Below are positions 39,356 to 47,785 of a stretch of 64,000 nt of DNA, in pieces. The translations under genes and the position numbers were made by a program. The notes below the pieces were generated by a model, which searched no databases, was not told where the DNA came from, and saw nothing but the letters and a program-made list of their open reading frames with translations. The DNA is from Kibdelosporangium banguiense (GTDB lineage: Bacteria; Actinomycetota; Actinomycetes; Mycobacteriales; Pseudonocardiaceae). The stretch is from positions 3,919,203 through 3,983,202 of the forward strand of contig NZ_JAGINW010000001.1 of assembly GCF_017876405.1 (NCBI RefSeq), read 5' to 3'. Each line of letters opens with the position of its first letter. Position 1 is the stretch's first letter.

Positions 39356-40060
39356 TCAATGAGCGAGGCGGCGCAGTTCGTCCAGCCGGTGGACGCGGAT
39401 CCAGCCTCGGCCCGTGGTGATGATGCCACGTTCCCGCAAGCTGCGCAGCGCCCGTGCGTATGACTCACGGGACGTAGCCGCGTTGTCGGCAAGCTGTTGT
39501 TGCGTCCACCCGGATTTGATCTCGATACCGGTGCCGTTGCTCTGTCCGTACTGCACCGCCATTTGCACGAGCTGCGCGAAAACGCGGCGGCTCGCACTGC
39601 CGCCGCCGTATTCGGCGCGTTGCCGGTTCAGCTCGCCGAATCGTGCGTGCACCACACCGAGTAACGCATAGGTGAGTTTCGCTCTGGTCTGGCACAGATG
39701 GGTGAACCTGTCGCTGAGCAAGGTGATCGCCTCGACGTTGTCCAGCGCCTGGAGAGTCGCCGACCGGGGCTGGTCGTACAACGCCGCCATCTCGCCGACG
39801 ATGTCGCCCGCGGACCGGACCGCGATCACCACTTCCCGGTCGTCGGTGGTGTGGCTGATCACCTGGACGTGCCCGGACAGCACCACGATCACGTGTTTGG
39901 TCTGGTCGCCCTCGTGGCAAAGATAGTCCCCGGCGGCGTACCGGCGGCGCGCCGCGGCGACTTCGAGCGCCTCCCGTTCGGCCGGTGCGAGCCGTCCCCA
40001 GAAACTGTCCTGGCCTGTGTCCACTGCTTCAGGTTGCCGAATGACCGCCTTGCGGCACAA
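39356..40060 (-). CDS. Crp/Fnr-family transcriptional regulator
   Basis: The 234-residue protein has an N-terminal cyclic-nucleotide-binding-type beta-roll (about 22-135: A-A-G-D-Y-L-C-H-E-G-D-Q-T-K, then G-D-I-V-G-E-M-A-A-L and R-S-A-T-L-Q-A-L). A dimerisation helix and a C-terminal winged helix follow (T-Q-Q-Q-L-A-D-N-A-A-T-S-R-E-S-Y-A-R-A-L). No iron-sulfur cysteine set of the Fnr type is seen. The start appears to be TTG 40060 with GAGAGCGG nearby. The adjacent perfect palindrome is its likely binding site. Confidence 0.9.
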   Translation of the reverse strand: MCRKAVIRQPEAVDTGQDSFWGRLAPAEREALEVAAARRRYAAGDYLCHEGDQTKHVIVVLSGHVQVISHTTDDREVVIAVRSAGDIVGEMAALYDQPRSATLQALDNVEAITLLSDRFTHLCQTRAKLTYALLGVVHARFGELNRQRAEYGGGSASRRVFAQLVQMAVQYGQSNGTGIEIKSGWTQQQLADNAATSRESYARALRSLRERGIITTGRGWIRVHRLDELRRLAH

Positions 40061-40224
40061 CCGCTCTCACTCGTGTGCTTCGTGAGCCGCAGCGCCCCCG
40101 TGCCGGGGGAGGGGTGGGGGCGCTGCGGCCTTGCCCGCGCCGACCCAGAGCGCGGGCGCGCGGCTGACCAAGGTGCACCGGACGGGCGGCCGGCTGGTCA
40201 AACCGCGGGTTCCTGGATGTTCGG

Positions 40225-40887
40225 TCAGGAAATGCCGAAGTCGTTCGCATCATCCGCTGTGCGGCGGCGTGTGGCGGTGGCGGTGGCGACGAGGGCGCGT
40301 TGCACGATGGCCGGATCGCCCGGCGTCCAGTCGGTGCGGTTCGGAGGTATCCACCACTTGACGACGTTGCCGTCCATGTGCGTCGGGGGCGCCGGCACCA
40401 ACGACAAGGGCTTGGCCAGCACCGCCTGCGGCCAGCGGCTCAGCTCGTCACTCAGTGCCGCTCGGGCGGTGACCAGAAAGTGCGCCACCCGGTCAGGTGT
40501 GACGATCAGTGGGGCAGGATCCTGACGAAGCGTCGAATTCTTTGCGGCACTGACTCCCCAGGCCATCGGTACGGAGATCACGTCGAACGCCTCCCCGGTG
40601 ACCAGTAGCACGGCATGTGGCAGGCTCGCCCACCAAGCTCGCACTCGACGAGGGTCGGCAGTGGCGTGCTGGCGTGGCAATACCGGCGTCAGGCCGTTGG
40701 TGATCGCATCGGTGATGGCGTTGTAGTAGCGGGATCGCCGCCACACCGAACCCGGTACCACCGGCCAGCCGTGCTGGCTCGCGGAGAGCGCGGCCTCCCG
40801 CAGGGAGATCAGACGACGAGCGGCAGGTGTGGACGAGTTGCACGGTGCGATCCTGGGCCTGGCGGATACTCGCTCGGACAACGACAT
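40225..40887 (-). CDS. Bifunctional DNA primase/polymerase-like (prim-pol) protein
   Basis: The 220-residue protein matches the short actinobacterial proteins annotated as bifunctional DNA primase/polymerase: A-A-L-S-A-S-Q-H-G-W-P-V-V-P-G near residue 33, R-R-V-R-A-W-W-A-S-L, V-L-L-V-T-G-E-A-F-D-V-I-S-V-P, and a late P-P-T-H-M-D-G-N-V-V-K-W-W. The zinc-binding cysteines seen in some relatives after W-P-V-x-P-G are missing. Such proteins are common in Streptomyces and Pseudonocardiales; whether they synthesise DNA in the cell is not established. The ATG at 40887 has GAAAGGG directly adjacent. Confidence 0.7.
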   Translation of the reverse strand: MSLSERVSARPRIAPCNSSTPAARRLISLREAALSASQHGWPVVPGSVWRRSRYYNAITDAITNGLTPVLPRQHATADPRRVRAWWASLPHAVLLVTGEAFDVISVPMAWGVSAAKNSTLRQDPAPLIVTPDRVAHFLVTARAALSDELSRWPQAVLAKPLSLVPAPPTHMDGNVVKWWIPPNRTDWTPGDPAIVQRALVATATATRRRTADDANDFGIS

Positions 40888-41044
40888 CCCTTTCTATCGG
40901 CTGCGTCTCCTGGCCGGTCGGCCGTATGAGCATTGAGAGTCGCGGACATGCCGGGACGACGTGAGGGGATAACTACCTGAGTACCTACCTGGAAACCTGG
41001 CCGAAGCCGCTGACTGCCTGATGCGGTCTCATCAATGTGATGAT

Positions 41045-41725
41045 GCGGCTGTCCACTGTGCTGGGAGCGTCCGAGATCAGGGCTGGTGTGCCCGATCCTG
41101 GCAGGCGATCATCGGACATGATCAGCTTGGTGGGGCGGCGGGCAGCACCCGTGTCTGTTCACCGCCCGCCATGGCCGGCTCGAACTCGGCTCGCAGTTCG
41201 AGCGAGGCGAGTACCTCCGCGTCACAAAGCCCACGACAAGAAACCGCTCGCTGCAGTTTTCGGTACGGAGAGGAGCCGGGATCTCTGGGGCGAGCCCATA
41301 CGGATGCTTGCCGATAAGGCGAATCTCGACAAGGGCGTCGCGGAAGACTCGCTTGATACTCCCGGCCACGGCTGTGCGGCCGGGAATCATCTCGATGACG
41401 TCGGCTGGGCTTTCGCCTGACGAGGCCGGCCGGTAGCGATCGGCGAGTCGCTTGGTGAACAAGCGGCCGTGCTTGATTTGCTGTTGCCGCTCCGGCAGCA
41501 GTATCTCGAGCGCGACATCGGGTGGTGCGAGGACAAGTCGTTTTGGGTGGCCTGTGGTCCAGGTAAATAGCCCTCTGGGCTGCCGGATCGCCGACGGCGG
41601 AATTCAAGCCGGCGTCGCTGAACGTCAATTGCTGACGCAGCTCTTCCAGGGTAAAGGGGCGGCTTGTTCACGAGCGTCTCATACGCCGTCTGAGCGTGAG
41701 CGCCGAGGCCGGCGATCTCAAGCAT
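41045..41725 (-). pseudogene. Frameshifted paralogue of the TrmB/LuxR-like regulator at 52346-53413
   Basis: The relic starts with the same context as the intact gene (GGATCACCTC before ATG) and reads M-L-E-I-A-G-L-G-A-H-A-Q-T-A-Y-E. It changes frame after about 25 codons, continues in a second frame as D-V-A-L-E-I-L-L-P-E-R-Q-Q-Q-I-K and later I-G-K-H-P-Y-G-L-A-P. It changes frame again to give L-R-A-E-F-E-P-A-M-A-G-G-E-Q-T-R-V-L-P. Each block matches the intact protein in order. The similarity fades after K-L-I-M-S-D-D-R, so the C-terminal LuxR helix-turn-helix is missing. At least two frameshifts and a 3' truncation make a functional product unlikely. Confidence 0.85.
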
Positions 41726-42018
41726 GAGGTGATCCGCTACTCGCACACATCCAGTGGGCAGGCTTCGGGTAGGCGAATAAACACCAATGGCGACAGTGCG
41801 CCACCAGTTGCTGTTCTGCTGCGGCGGTGGATGGGCCATTGTGCGAACGACGGAGGCTGCGTGAGCGTCTGCACCCAGCGAAGAGCGGTTTGCAGGGAAT
41901 CGCCCTGGCGGGGGCCAGACGGAGGCAGGGAGGCAGCCTCCCGAGGGCGGGAGTACGGGACGCTAACCCCCCAGGCGGACCCACTCCCGCCCGACCATTC
42001 GCTCCGGTCAGAGCCTCG

Positions 42019-42519
42019 TCAGCAGGTAGGGCCGATCCTGCGGCGCAGCCGGTGGACAGCGGAGTACGTGCCCTGCGGGGTGGTTCCCAGTTCGTCGGCG
42101 ATCTCCTTGCGCCCGCGTCTGGCCGTCAACAGTGACAGCAGTCTGCGATCGCTCGGCGAGAGATCTCTCGACTTCATCGCCAGCCAGCGAGCTTCCGCCC
42201 TGTCGCAGGCGAGTTCGGCGGGATCCTCGGCCGGGGGAGGCAGGAGCCGGGGGTGCGAGCCCAACCGCCCGGCCACCGCCCTGCGACGTGCTTCGTCGAC
42301 GCACAACCGGCAGATCACCGTGACGAGAAACGGTCGCAGCCACCTGAGTTCCAGATGGCGTGACTCCGCACCGCGGACGAACGCTTCCTGCACTACGTCG
42401 TCGGGCTCAAGTAAGCCCTGACAGCGCCAGGCAGCGACTCTGAGCAGGTACGGGCGGAGCCTGAGGCATTCTTGCCAATAAGAATCATCAGGTGCTCGAC
42501 TGTATCCGTCCGTGTCCAT
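42019..42519 (-). CDS. ECF-type RNA polymerase sigma factor
   Basis: The 166-residue protein has sigma region 2 (Y-L-L-R-V-A-A-W ... L-E-P-D-D-V-V-Q-E-A-F-V-R) and region 4 (L-S-P-S-D-R-R-L-L-S-L-L ... R-K-E-I-A-D-E-L-G-T-T-P-Q-G-T-Y-S-A-V-H-R-L-R). There is no obvious region 3, as expected for an ECF factor. No anti-sigma gene is adjacent. It lies at the border of the lanthipeptide locus, divergent from the subtilase gene, and could control it, but nothing in the sequence proves that. Confidence 0.87.
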   Translation of the reverse strand: MDTDGYSRAPDDSYWQECLRLRPYLLRVAAWRCQGLLEPDDVVQEAFVRGAESRHLELRWLRPFLVTVICRLCVDEARRRAVAGRLGSHPRLLPPPAEDPAELACDRAEARWLAMKSRDLSPSDRRLLSLLTARRGRKEIADELGTTPQGTYSAVHRLRRRIGPTC

Positions 42520-42920
42520 GACGAGAGGAACGTAGCCTACCTGGCCGGCTTCGGGTAGGCGCCCAGGTATTTCTCCCGTATCGCATCCCGGTCAAGTTGG
42601 CGACCCTTTCGGTTCATGGCTGGTTAATTGGCCGGTCGCCGACGATCCGCCGTCGTGGCGGTGGTGAGAGGAACGAAGTGGCTGAACCTGCTGGATCGTG
42701 CTGAGCGTCTGCTGTGGCCAATAGTGGCCAATGACATAACTTCGCCGACGATCTCCAGGTGTCAGGGGCCACTCGGGCAGTCATCCTCAACAGCAATAAG
42801 TGGCGTAACCGACCAAACCAACAAGCGGAGGACAACAGAGGACAGAGAGCGAACGGTGGAAGTGAGTCGCGTCTGTCGTGTCGGCAGATCATTTCCTCTA
42901 GTCCCCAGAGATGAGGATTT
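42520..42920. other. Divergent intergenic region between the sigma factor and subtilase genes
   Basis: No gene is supported in these 401 bp. At about 42714-42734 there are two direct copies of GTGGCCAAT separated by one base. A related GTGGCCAA occurs upstream of the SSI inhibitor gene near 47496, so a shared operator is possible. A promoter for the subtilase must lie here, but I cannot place it. Confidence 0.4.
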
Positions 42921-45900
42921 ATGCGTGCCCAACTGACCCCACATCAAAGTGGCCTATTACGCGGTTGGTGTGGCCTGCGCGGTCTCGTGCTCGGCGTAGT
43001 GGTCGCGGTCTCCGCGACGTCGACAGCACATGCGGAACTCGCGTCGAATGACAGCCAGCACACAGTCACACTCGGTGGACAATCAAGTGCAGGAAGTGAT
43101 CAACGGCATCGGGTAACGCTGCTGACCGGTGATGTGGTCACCTATACCGAAAGCACTGGTGGACAGTCGACGGTATCGATTGAGGCGGCACCCCGTTCCG
43201 GTTCGCGACCGGTTTTCGAGACCAGCAGCAGTGCCGACGGCTATTTGGTAGTCCCATCCGATGCTGCGCCCTACCTGGCGTCGGGTGCGGTGGACCCGGA
43301 GTTGTTCGACGTCAAGAAGCTTTCCAAGGAAGGTTTTGGCGACGCGGCCGAGGACAAGCTGCCCGTAGTCGTGAGCTACGACGACACCGTTCCTGCCGAC
43401 GCAGTCACGCGTCGTGCGGACGACCTGCCGGCAAGCGACCGGACAGTGACCTTGCCCAGCGTGCACGCCGCGGCGGTGCAGGTGAACCGAACCGAGGCGA
43501 ACGCGTTCTGGAAGGCTCTGGCCGGAGAGGTAAGTGGCGACCGGGCCGGCGCACGCGCGCTCGGTGGCGGCGTGACAAAGCTCCGGCTCGACCGCAAGGT
43601 CAAGGCCAGTCTTGACAAGAGCGTGCCCCAGATCGGCGCGCCCGAGGCGTGGCAGGCCGGGCTGGACGGCAAGGGAGTGACGGTAGCGGTGCTGGACACG
43701 GGCATTGACGCCCAGCACCCCGATCTGGCCGGCAAGATCGCCGACTCGCGCAACTTCACGACGGATCCGGACAGCGGAGATGGTTACGGTCACGGAACCC
43801 ATGTCGCGTCGATCATCGCTGGATCCGGGGCGGCCTCAGGCGGCCGGTACCGGGGAGTGGCCGCCGGCGTGCGGCTGCTCAACGGCAAGGTACTCGACAG
43901 CACGGGTTCCGGTGAGCTCTCACAGCTCATGGCCGGCATGGAGTGGGCGGCCAACGCCGGTGCGCGCGTGATCAACATGAGTCTCGGCGGGGGTCCCTCC
44001 GCCGGCGACGACCTGATCAGTGAGCTGGTCGACAAACTCACCGCCGAGACAGGCGCGCTGTTCGTGGCCGCTGCGGGCAACTCCGGTGGCATCGCAGCGG
44101 TGGAGACACCGGCGGCGGCCAGTTCCGCGCTCGCGGTCGGCGCCGTGGACAAGTCCGATCACCTCGCCGGCTTCTCCGCCCGCGGGCCGCGGTTGGGCGA
44201 CGCCATGGTGAAACCGGAAATCGTAGCGCCCGGTGTGAACATCGTCGCCGCCCGTGCCGCGGGGACCAACCTTGGTCCAGTGGTCGGCGAGAAGTACACG
44301 CAGTTGTCGGGTACATCCATGGCGACGCCGCACGTGGCCGGCGCGGCCGCGCTGCTTGCCCAGAAACATCCCGACTGGCGATCCGGCGAACTGAAGGCGT
44401 CTCTCACCGCGAGTGCCAAGGACGTCGGCGCTTCGTGGTACGAGCAAGGCGCCGGTCGCGTCGACGTCCCAGCGGCGTTGGCCAGCAAGGTCGTCGGGCC
44501 GACGTCGGTCGCGTTCGGTCGACTGTCCTATCCGGACGGCCAGGCCGCGACGACGCGTACGGTGACTTACACCAACGTCACCGAACGGGACGTGACTCTC
44601 TCGCTGGCCGTGTCGGCAACGGAATGGGTCGGTCGCCCAGCGCCCGGCGGTGTGGCGTCGCTGGACAAGAACACCGTCGTGGTGCCTGCGAAGGGACAGG
44701 CCACACTCGCGGTGCGGATCGATCCCACCATCGGCCCGGCAGGAGCGTATGGCGGGCTGATCACAGCCACCGACAAGGCAGATGGGACCGCCATCCGGAC
44801 GCCGATCAGCTTTTACGACGAACCCGAGCAAGTCCCGCTTACCGTGAAGGTGACCGACTCCCGGGGGAACGCGCCCTCTCGGCAGCTGCTGACGATCGCC
44901 CGTGACGACTACGATTGGACCAATCCCAAGAACAACGATCCCTTCATCCCCCCGACGTTCCGTGTGTTGGTGGACAACGGAACCGGCACCATCAGAGTGC
45001 CGAAGGGGAAGTACTCGACCGTCACAGCCGTCGTCGAGCAGGCGGCCGACGTGCGGCGTGCCACCCTGATGGCTGCTGCCGAGGTCGCTGTGAATGGGCC
45101 GAGCACCATCGCGTTGGACGCGCGTGCGGCCGTGCCCATGCAGGTGGAGACCAAGGAGCCGACTGACACCAGGGAGCGGTACACCGCAGTGCAGCGCTAC
45201 CTTCCAGGAGCGCCCATGGCGCTCAGCAGCGGTGTGCTCACCTCTGGAGCCGGTTGGCAGACTTACATCACACCCGGTGCCGCGGCGGCACACGGAACAG
45301 TGAGCTCACAAGACCACCTGACGCTGGGGCAGGCCCTGGTGGACCTCCGTGTTCGCGCACCTCAGCAGTTGACGCTGCACCCGCTGTACGACGCGTCCAG
45401 CATCGCAGGGGGACTTGCCGGTCGCCGGGACTTGCCGGTCGTCTCCGTCGACTCGGCAAAGCCGGCGGACTTCCAGGCGGCCAGGGACAAGGTGGCGCTG
45501 GTCCGGATCGGCATTCCGCCCGGAATCGCCGAGGACGCCCTGCCGAAGCAGGCCGCTCAGGCCGCTCAGGCCGCGGTGGCCCAGGCCGGGCAAGCCGGTG
45601 CGGTGGCGACCCTGACCTTCCTCGATGTGCCAGGTGCACTGCCCATCCAGGAAACCGCCGGTGATTCGCGACCGCACCTGTCGTTGAGCCGCGAGGAAGG
45701 CGAGCGACTGCGCGAGTTGGCCCAGCGGGGCGATGCCACGATCTCGGTCGATGTCCGCAGCAAGCCGGACTACATGTACAACCTGTACTTCCGCGATCGC
45801 AATGGAGTGCCCGCGTCGCACGTCGAGAAGGCCGACCCCGCCAGGCTGGTCGCGGTCGACACCCGCTACCACAGCGACAAGCCCGACAACCTGTTCAGTA

Positions 45901-46928
45901 AGCGGTGGTTCGCGTTGCCCACGGACACTCCGTCCAGCATCGCGCTCAACGGAACCCAGTTCCAGGGTCCGTCCCAGTGGAAGGAGTACATCGGGCCAGC
46001 CGATGACAAGGTGTTCTGGAAGCGTTTCGTATCCCAGATGGCACCAGGCCCAGGTGGAGCGCCCGATCGGTCCACGACGTTCAACCTGCTGTCCGAAGAC
46101 GTGTTCCCCACAGCGGGCCCACGGCCCCAGGAGCGCTGGTTCCAGGCACCGATTCACAGCGGCGCGGTCGCGCATACATACGGTGCCTTCCCCCGGGTGT
46201 GCTCACTGTGCCGAGGCGACACAGGTGACTTCCTGCCCGCCGTCCAGTTGATGGACTCCCACCGTGGACACTTCATCGAACCGTGGCTGGCCGGAAAGAA
46301 CCCCGGCAAAGTCCGGCTGTATCGCCGCGGCGAGGAGATTCCGGGCCGCATCGGTCCTCTGGTGGTACCACTGTTTCAGCTCGGTCAGCAGTCTGACATC
46401 TACCGGCTCGAGGCCGTCGACGAGTGGCCGGCGAAGCCCGTGTACGGTCTGCCCAGCGGGGCGATCAACCGGCTGACACCCCGGATCAACACGGTGGCGA
46501 CCTTCTCCTCGGCGCCGCCGACACGCACAGTGCCGTCTGGTTATGTGTGCCCGGAGATCTGGGCCAGGTGCGCTTACCAGCCCGTCATCCTCCTCGACTA
46601 CCAACTCGGGCTCGATCTGCTCAACCAGGCGCCTGCCGGCCGCACGCACACCTTCGATGTCGTGGCCGGGGATCACGAGGCCGTGGAATCGGCAGGCAAG
46701 ATCACCGAGTTCCGGTTGTGGTACTCGACCAACGACGGCAGCAGTTGGCAGCGTGCCCAGGTAGTCGCCAAGGGAGGTGGGCGGTACACGGTTCAGATCG
46801 CACATCCAGCGCTCGACCAGACAAACGGATTCGTCTCGTTGCGCGCCGAAGTGTGGGATTCCGCTGGCAACCGCATGAACCAAACCATGCAGCGTGCATA
46901 CGCGCTGACTGCGAATCCCGTGCAATAA
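42921..46928 (+). CDS. Large secreted subtilisin-family (S8) serine peptidase
   Basis: The 1335-residue protein has a signal peptide of about 38 residues ending A-H-A and a propeptide region to about residue 235 (H-R-V-T-L-L-T-G-D-V-V-T-Y). The catalytic domain has D259 (V-L-D-T-G-I-D), H291 (G-Y-G-H-G-T-H-V-A-S) and S466 (S-G-T-S-M-A-T-P-H-V-A-G). The remaining 800 residues are beta-rich accessory domains, including a C-S-L-C pair near residue 1094. It is much longer than simple subtilisins and resembles actinobacterial secreted subtilases. The convergent inhibitor gene and nearby lanthipeptide genes suggest a regulated extracellular protease, possibly leader-removing (inference). Confidence 0.93.
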   Translation: MRAQLTPHQSGLLRGWCGLRGLVLGVVVAVSATSTAHAELASNDSQHTVTLGGQSSAGSDQRHRVTLLTGDVVTYTESTGGQSTVSIEAAPRSGSRPVFETSSSADGYLVVPSDAAPYLASGAVDPELFDVKKLSKEGFGDAAEDKLPVVVSYDDTVPADAVTRRADDLPASDRTVTLPSVHAAAVQVNRTEANAFWKALAGEVSGDRAGARALGGGVTKLRLDRKVKASLDKSVPQIGAPEAWQAGLDGKGVTVAVLDTGIDAQHPDLAGKIADSRNFTTDPDSGDGYGHGTHVASIIAGSGAASGGRYRGVAAGVRLLNGKVLDSTGSGELSQLMAGMEWAANAGARVINMSLGGGPSAGDDLISELVDKLTAETGALFVAAAGNSGGIAAVETPAAASSALAVGAVDKSDHLAGFSARGPRLGDAMVKPEIVAPGVNIVAARAAGTNLGPVVGEKYTQLSGTSMATPHVAGAAALLAQKHPDWRSGELKASLTASAKDVGASWYEQGAGRVDVPAALASKVVGPTSVAFGRLSYPDGQAATTRTVTYTNVTERDVTLSLAVSATEWVGRPAPGGVASLDKNTVVVPAKGQATLAVRIDPTIGPAGAYGGLITATDKADGTAIRTPISFYDEPEQVPLTVKVTDSRGNAPSRQLLTIARDDYDWTNPKNNDPFIPPTFRVLVDNGTGTIRVPKGKYSTVTAVVEQAADVRRATLMAAAEVAVNGPSTIALDARAAVPMQVETKEPTDTRERYTAVQRYLPGAPMALSSGVLTSGAGWQTYITPGAAAAHGTVSSQDHLTLGQALVDLRVRAPQQLTLHPLYDASSIAGGLAGRRDLPVVSVDSAKPADFQAARDKVALVRIGIPPGIAEDALPKQAAQAAQAAVAQAGQAGAVATLTFLDVPGALPIQETAGDSRPHLSLSREEGERLRELAQRGDATISVDVRSKPDYMYNLYFRDRNGVPASHVEKADPARLVAVDTRYHSDKPDNLFSKRWFALPTDTPSSIALNGTQFQGPSQWKEYIGPADDKVFWKRFVSQMAPGPGGAPDRSTTFNLLSEDVFPTAGPRPQERWFQAPIHSGAVAHTYGAFPRVCSLCRGDTGDFLPAVQLMDSHRGHFIEPWLAGKNPGKVRLYRRGEEIPGRIGPLVVPLFQLGQQSDIYRLEAVDEWPAKPVYGLPSGAINRLTPRINTVATFSSAPPTRTVPSGYVCPEIWARCAYQPVILLDYQLGLDLLNQAPAGRTHTFDVVAGDHEAVESAGKITEFRLWYSTNDGSSWQRAQVVAKGGGRYTVQIAHPALDQTNGFVSLRAEVWDSAGNRMNQTMQRAYALTANPVQ

Positions 46929-46941
46929 CCGCATAAGGGGA

Positions 46942-46981
46942 CTGTGCCGCGCAACGCGCGCGACCACGTTGCGCGGCACAG
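46942..46981. terminator. Bidirectional terminator hairpin between subtilase and SSI genes
   Basis: CTGTGCCGCGCAACG (46942-46956) pairs perfectly with 46967-46981 around a 10-nt loop. It lies between two convergent stop codons. Confidence 0.85.
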
Positions 46982-46999
46982 ACCAGACAAACCAGAAGG

Positions 47000-47407
47000 C
47001 TAGAAGTCGAACACCAGCCCAGTGCTCGCCATCAACTTGCAGGCATTGCGATAGCTTTGCCCGAAGCGCACCGGGACACCTCGCCATTCGCCGAGCGCGG
47101 TCACGGTCACCGGCTTGTACAGACCGCTGCACACCTTGCCCGGCTCCCCTGGGAGCCGGGCAAGGTCACCCTCCGCGGCCGCCACGTCATGGCATGCCAT
47201 CTCGGGATGCGGGTGGTCTCCACTCGGCGGGTCGCAGATCAGCTTCCTGACTCGCGGTGCGGCTACCCGCACCAGACCCTCGGAGATCGTCAAGTCCAAC
47301 TCAGTCTGTTGCGCGTTCGAGATCGCAGCGCGACCTGGTGTCGCAAATCCGTAGGTCACCAGGGCAATTGTCAGTGCAACTATTAAGAGTGGGTATTTGA
47401 TGGTCAA
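47000..47407 (-). CDS. Secreted subtilisin inhibitor, SSI family
   Basis: From TTG 47407 (GGAG upstream) the product has 135 residues: a signal peptide (L-L-I-V-A-L-T-I-A-L-V-T-Y-G-F-A) and an SSI domain. SSI features are the first disulfide (L-I-C-D-P-P-S-G-D-H-P-H-P ... A-C-H-D-V), the second (K-V-C-S-G-L-Y-K-P-V-T-V ... N-A-C-K), and the C-terminal G-L-V-F-D-F. In the reactive loop, canonical SSI has C-P-M-V with Met (often Lys/Arg) at P1. Here it reads C93-S94-G95-L96, so Pro at P2 is lost and P1 would be Gly, an unusual specificity. It converges on the large subtilase gene, its likely partner. Confidence 0.87.
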   Translation of the reverse strand: MTIKYPLLIVALTIALVTYGFATPGRAAISNAQQTELDLTISEGLVRVAAPRVRKLICDPPSGDHPHPEMACHDVAAAEGDLARLPGEPGKVCSGLYKPVTVTALGEWRGVPVRFGQSYRNACKLMASTGLVFDF

Positions 47408-47462
47408 TTCAAACTCCGTGCTCCACTGATCGTTGTCGTGACTTCTCACACACGGCTCGATT

Positions 47463-47489
47463 GCCATTTGGCGGAAATCGCCAAATGGC
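47463..47489. terminator. 11-bp hairpin followed by a 14-bp palindrome
   Basis: GCCATTTGGCG (47463-47473) pairs with 47479-47489 around a 5-nt loop. It directly overlaps the palindrome GGCCACATGTGGCC (47487-47500). It lies between the lantibiotic precursor stop and the SSI start, so it may end the lanKC-precursor transcript, act as an operator for SSI, or both. Confidence 0.55.
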
Positions 47490-47577
47490 CACATGTGGCC
47501 AACTGTTACTGCTGGTAAATCCCGCATATGTTTATCGGACGGGGCATGCGCTTCTGGCCGTTTTTCACTCGAATGTC

Positions 47578-47772
47578 TTACGCTGTTTCACTCGAATAGA
47601 TGTAGTCGTCGCTGTCTGTTCGCAGCAGGGTGTGGCCGCGATCATGTGACCGGTATGCCGGCTGCTCACGGTGGCCGGCTCCGCCACAGCAGCTACAGGC
47701 CCCCGCGCCGAGATCCAGCTTGGCGTCCGGAGTCTCGACTTCGAGACCTTGCAGGCGCAATATATGGTTCAT
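47578..47772 (-). CDS. Class III lanthipeptide precursor candidate
   Basis: The 64-residue peptide begins MNHILRLQGLEVETPDAKLD, a good match to class III leader peptides, whose I-L-x-L-Q-x-L-E helix is recognised by LanKC. It starts 13 bp after the lanKC stop on the same strand. The presumed core is unusual. After G-A-G it has A-C-S-C-C-G-G-A-G (Cys 26, 28 and 29), then a hydrophilic tail with all further Ser/Thr (S43, T48, T52, S54, S60, S61, T63) and no other Cys. Typical class III cores have Ser-x-x-Ser upstream of Cys. Rings here would have to use Ser27 or form from Cys toward downstream dehydrated residues. Confidence 0.75.
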   Translation of the reverse strand: MNHILRLQGLEVETPDAKLDLGAGACSCCGGAGHREQPAYRSHDRGHTLLRTDSDDYIYSSETA

Positions 47773-47785
47773 CGAAGCTCCAATC

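Noticed and set aside
42614..42892. Small open frames upstream of the subtilase
   Set aside because: None has a ribosome-binding site, signal peptide or RiPP leader pattern; they look random.
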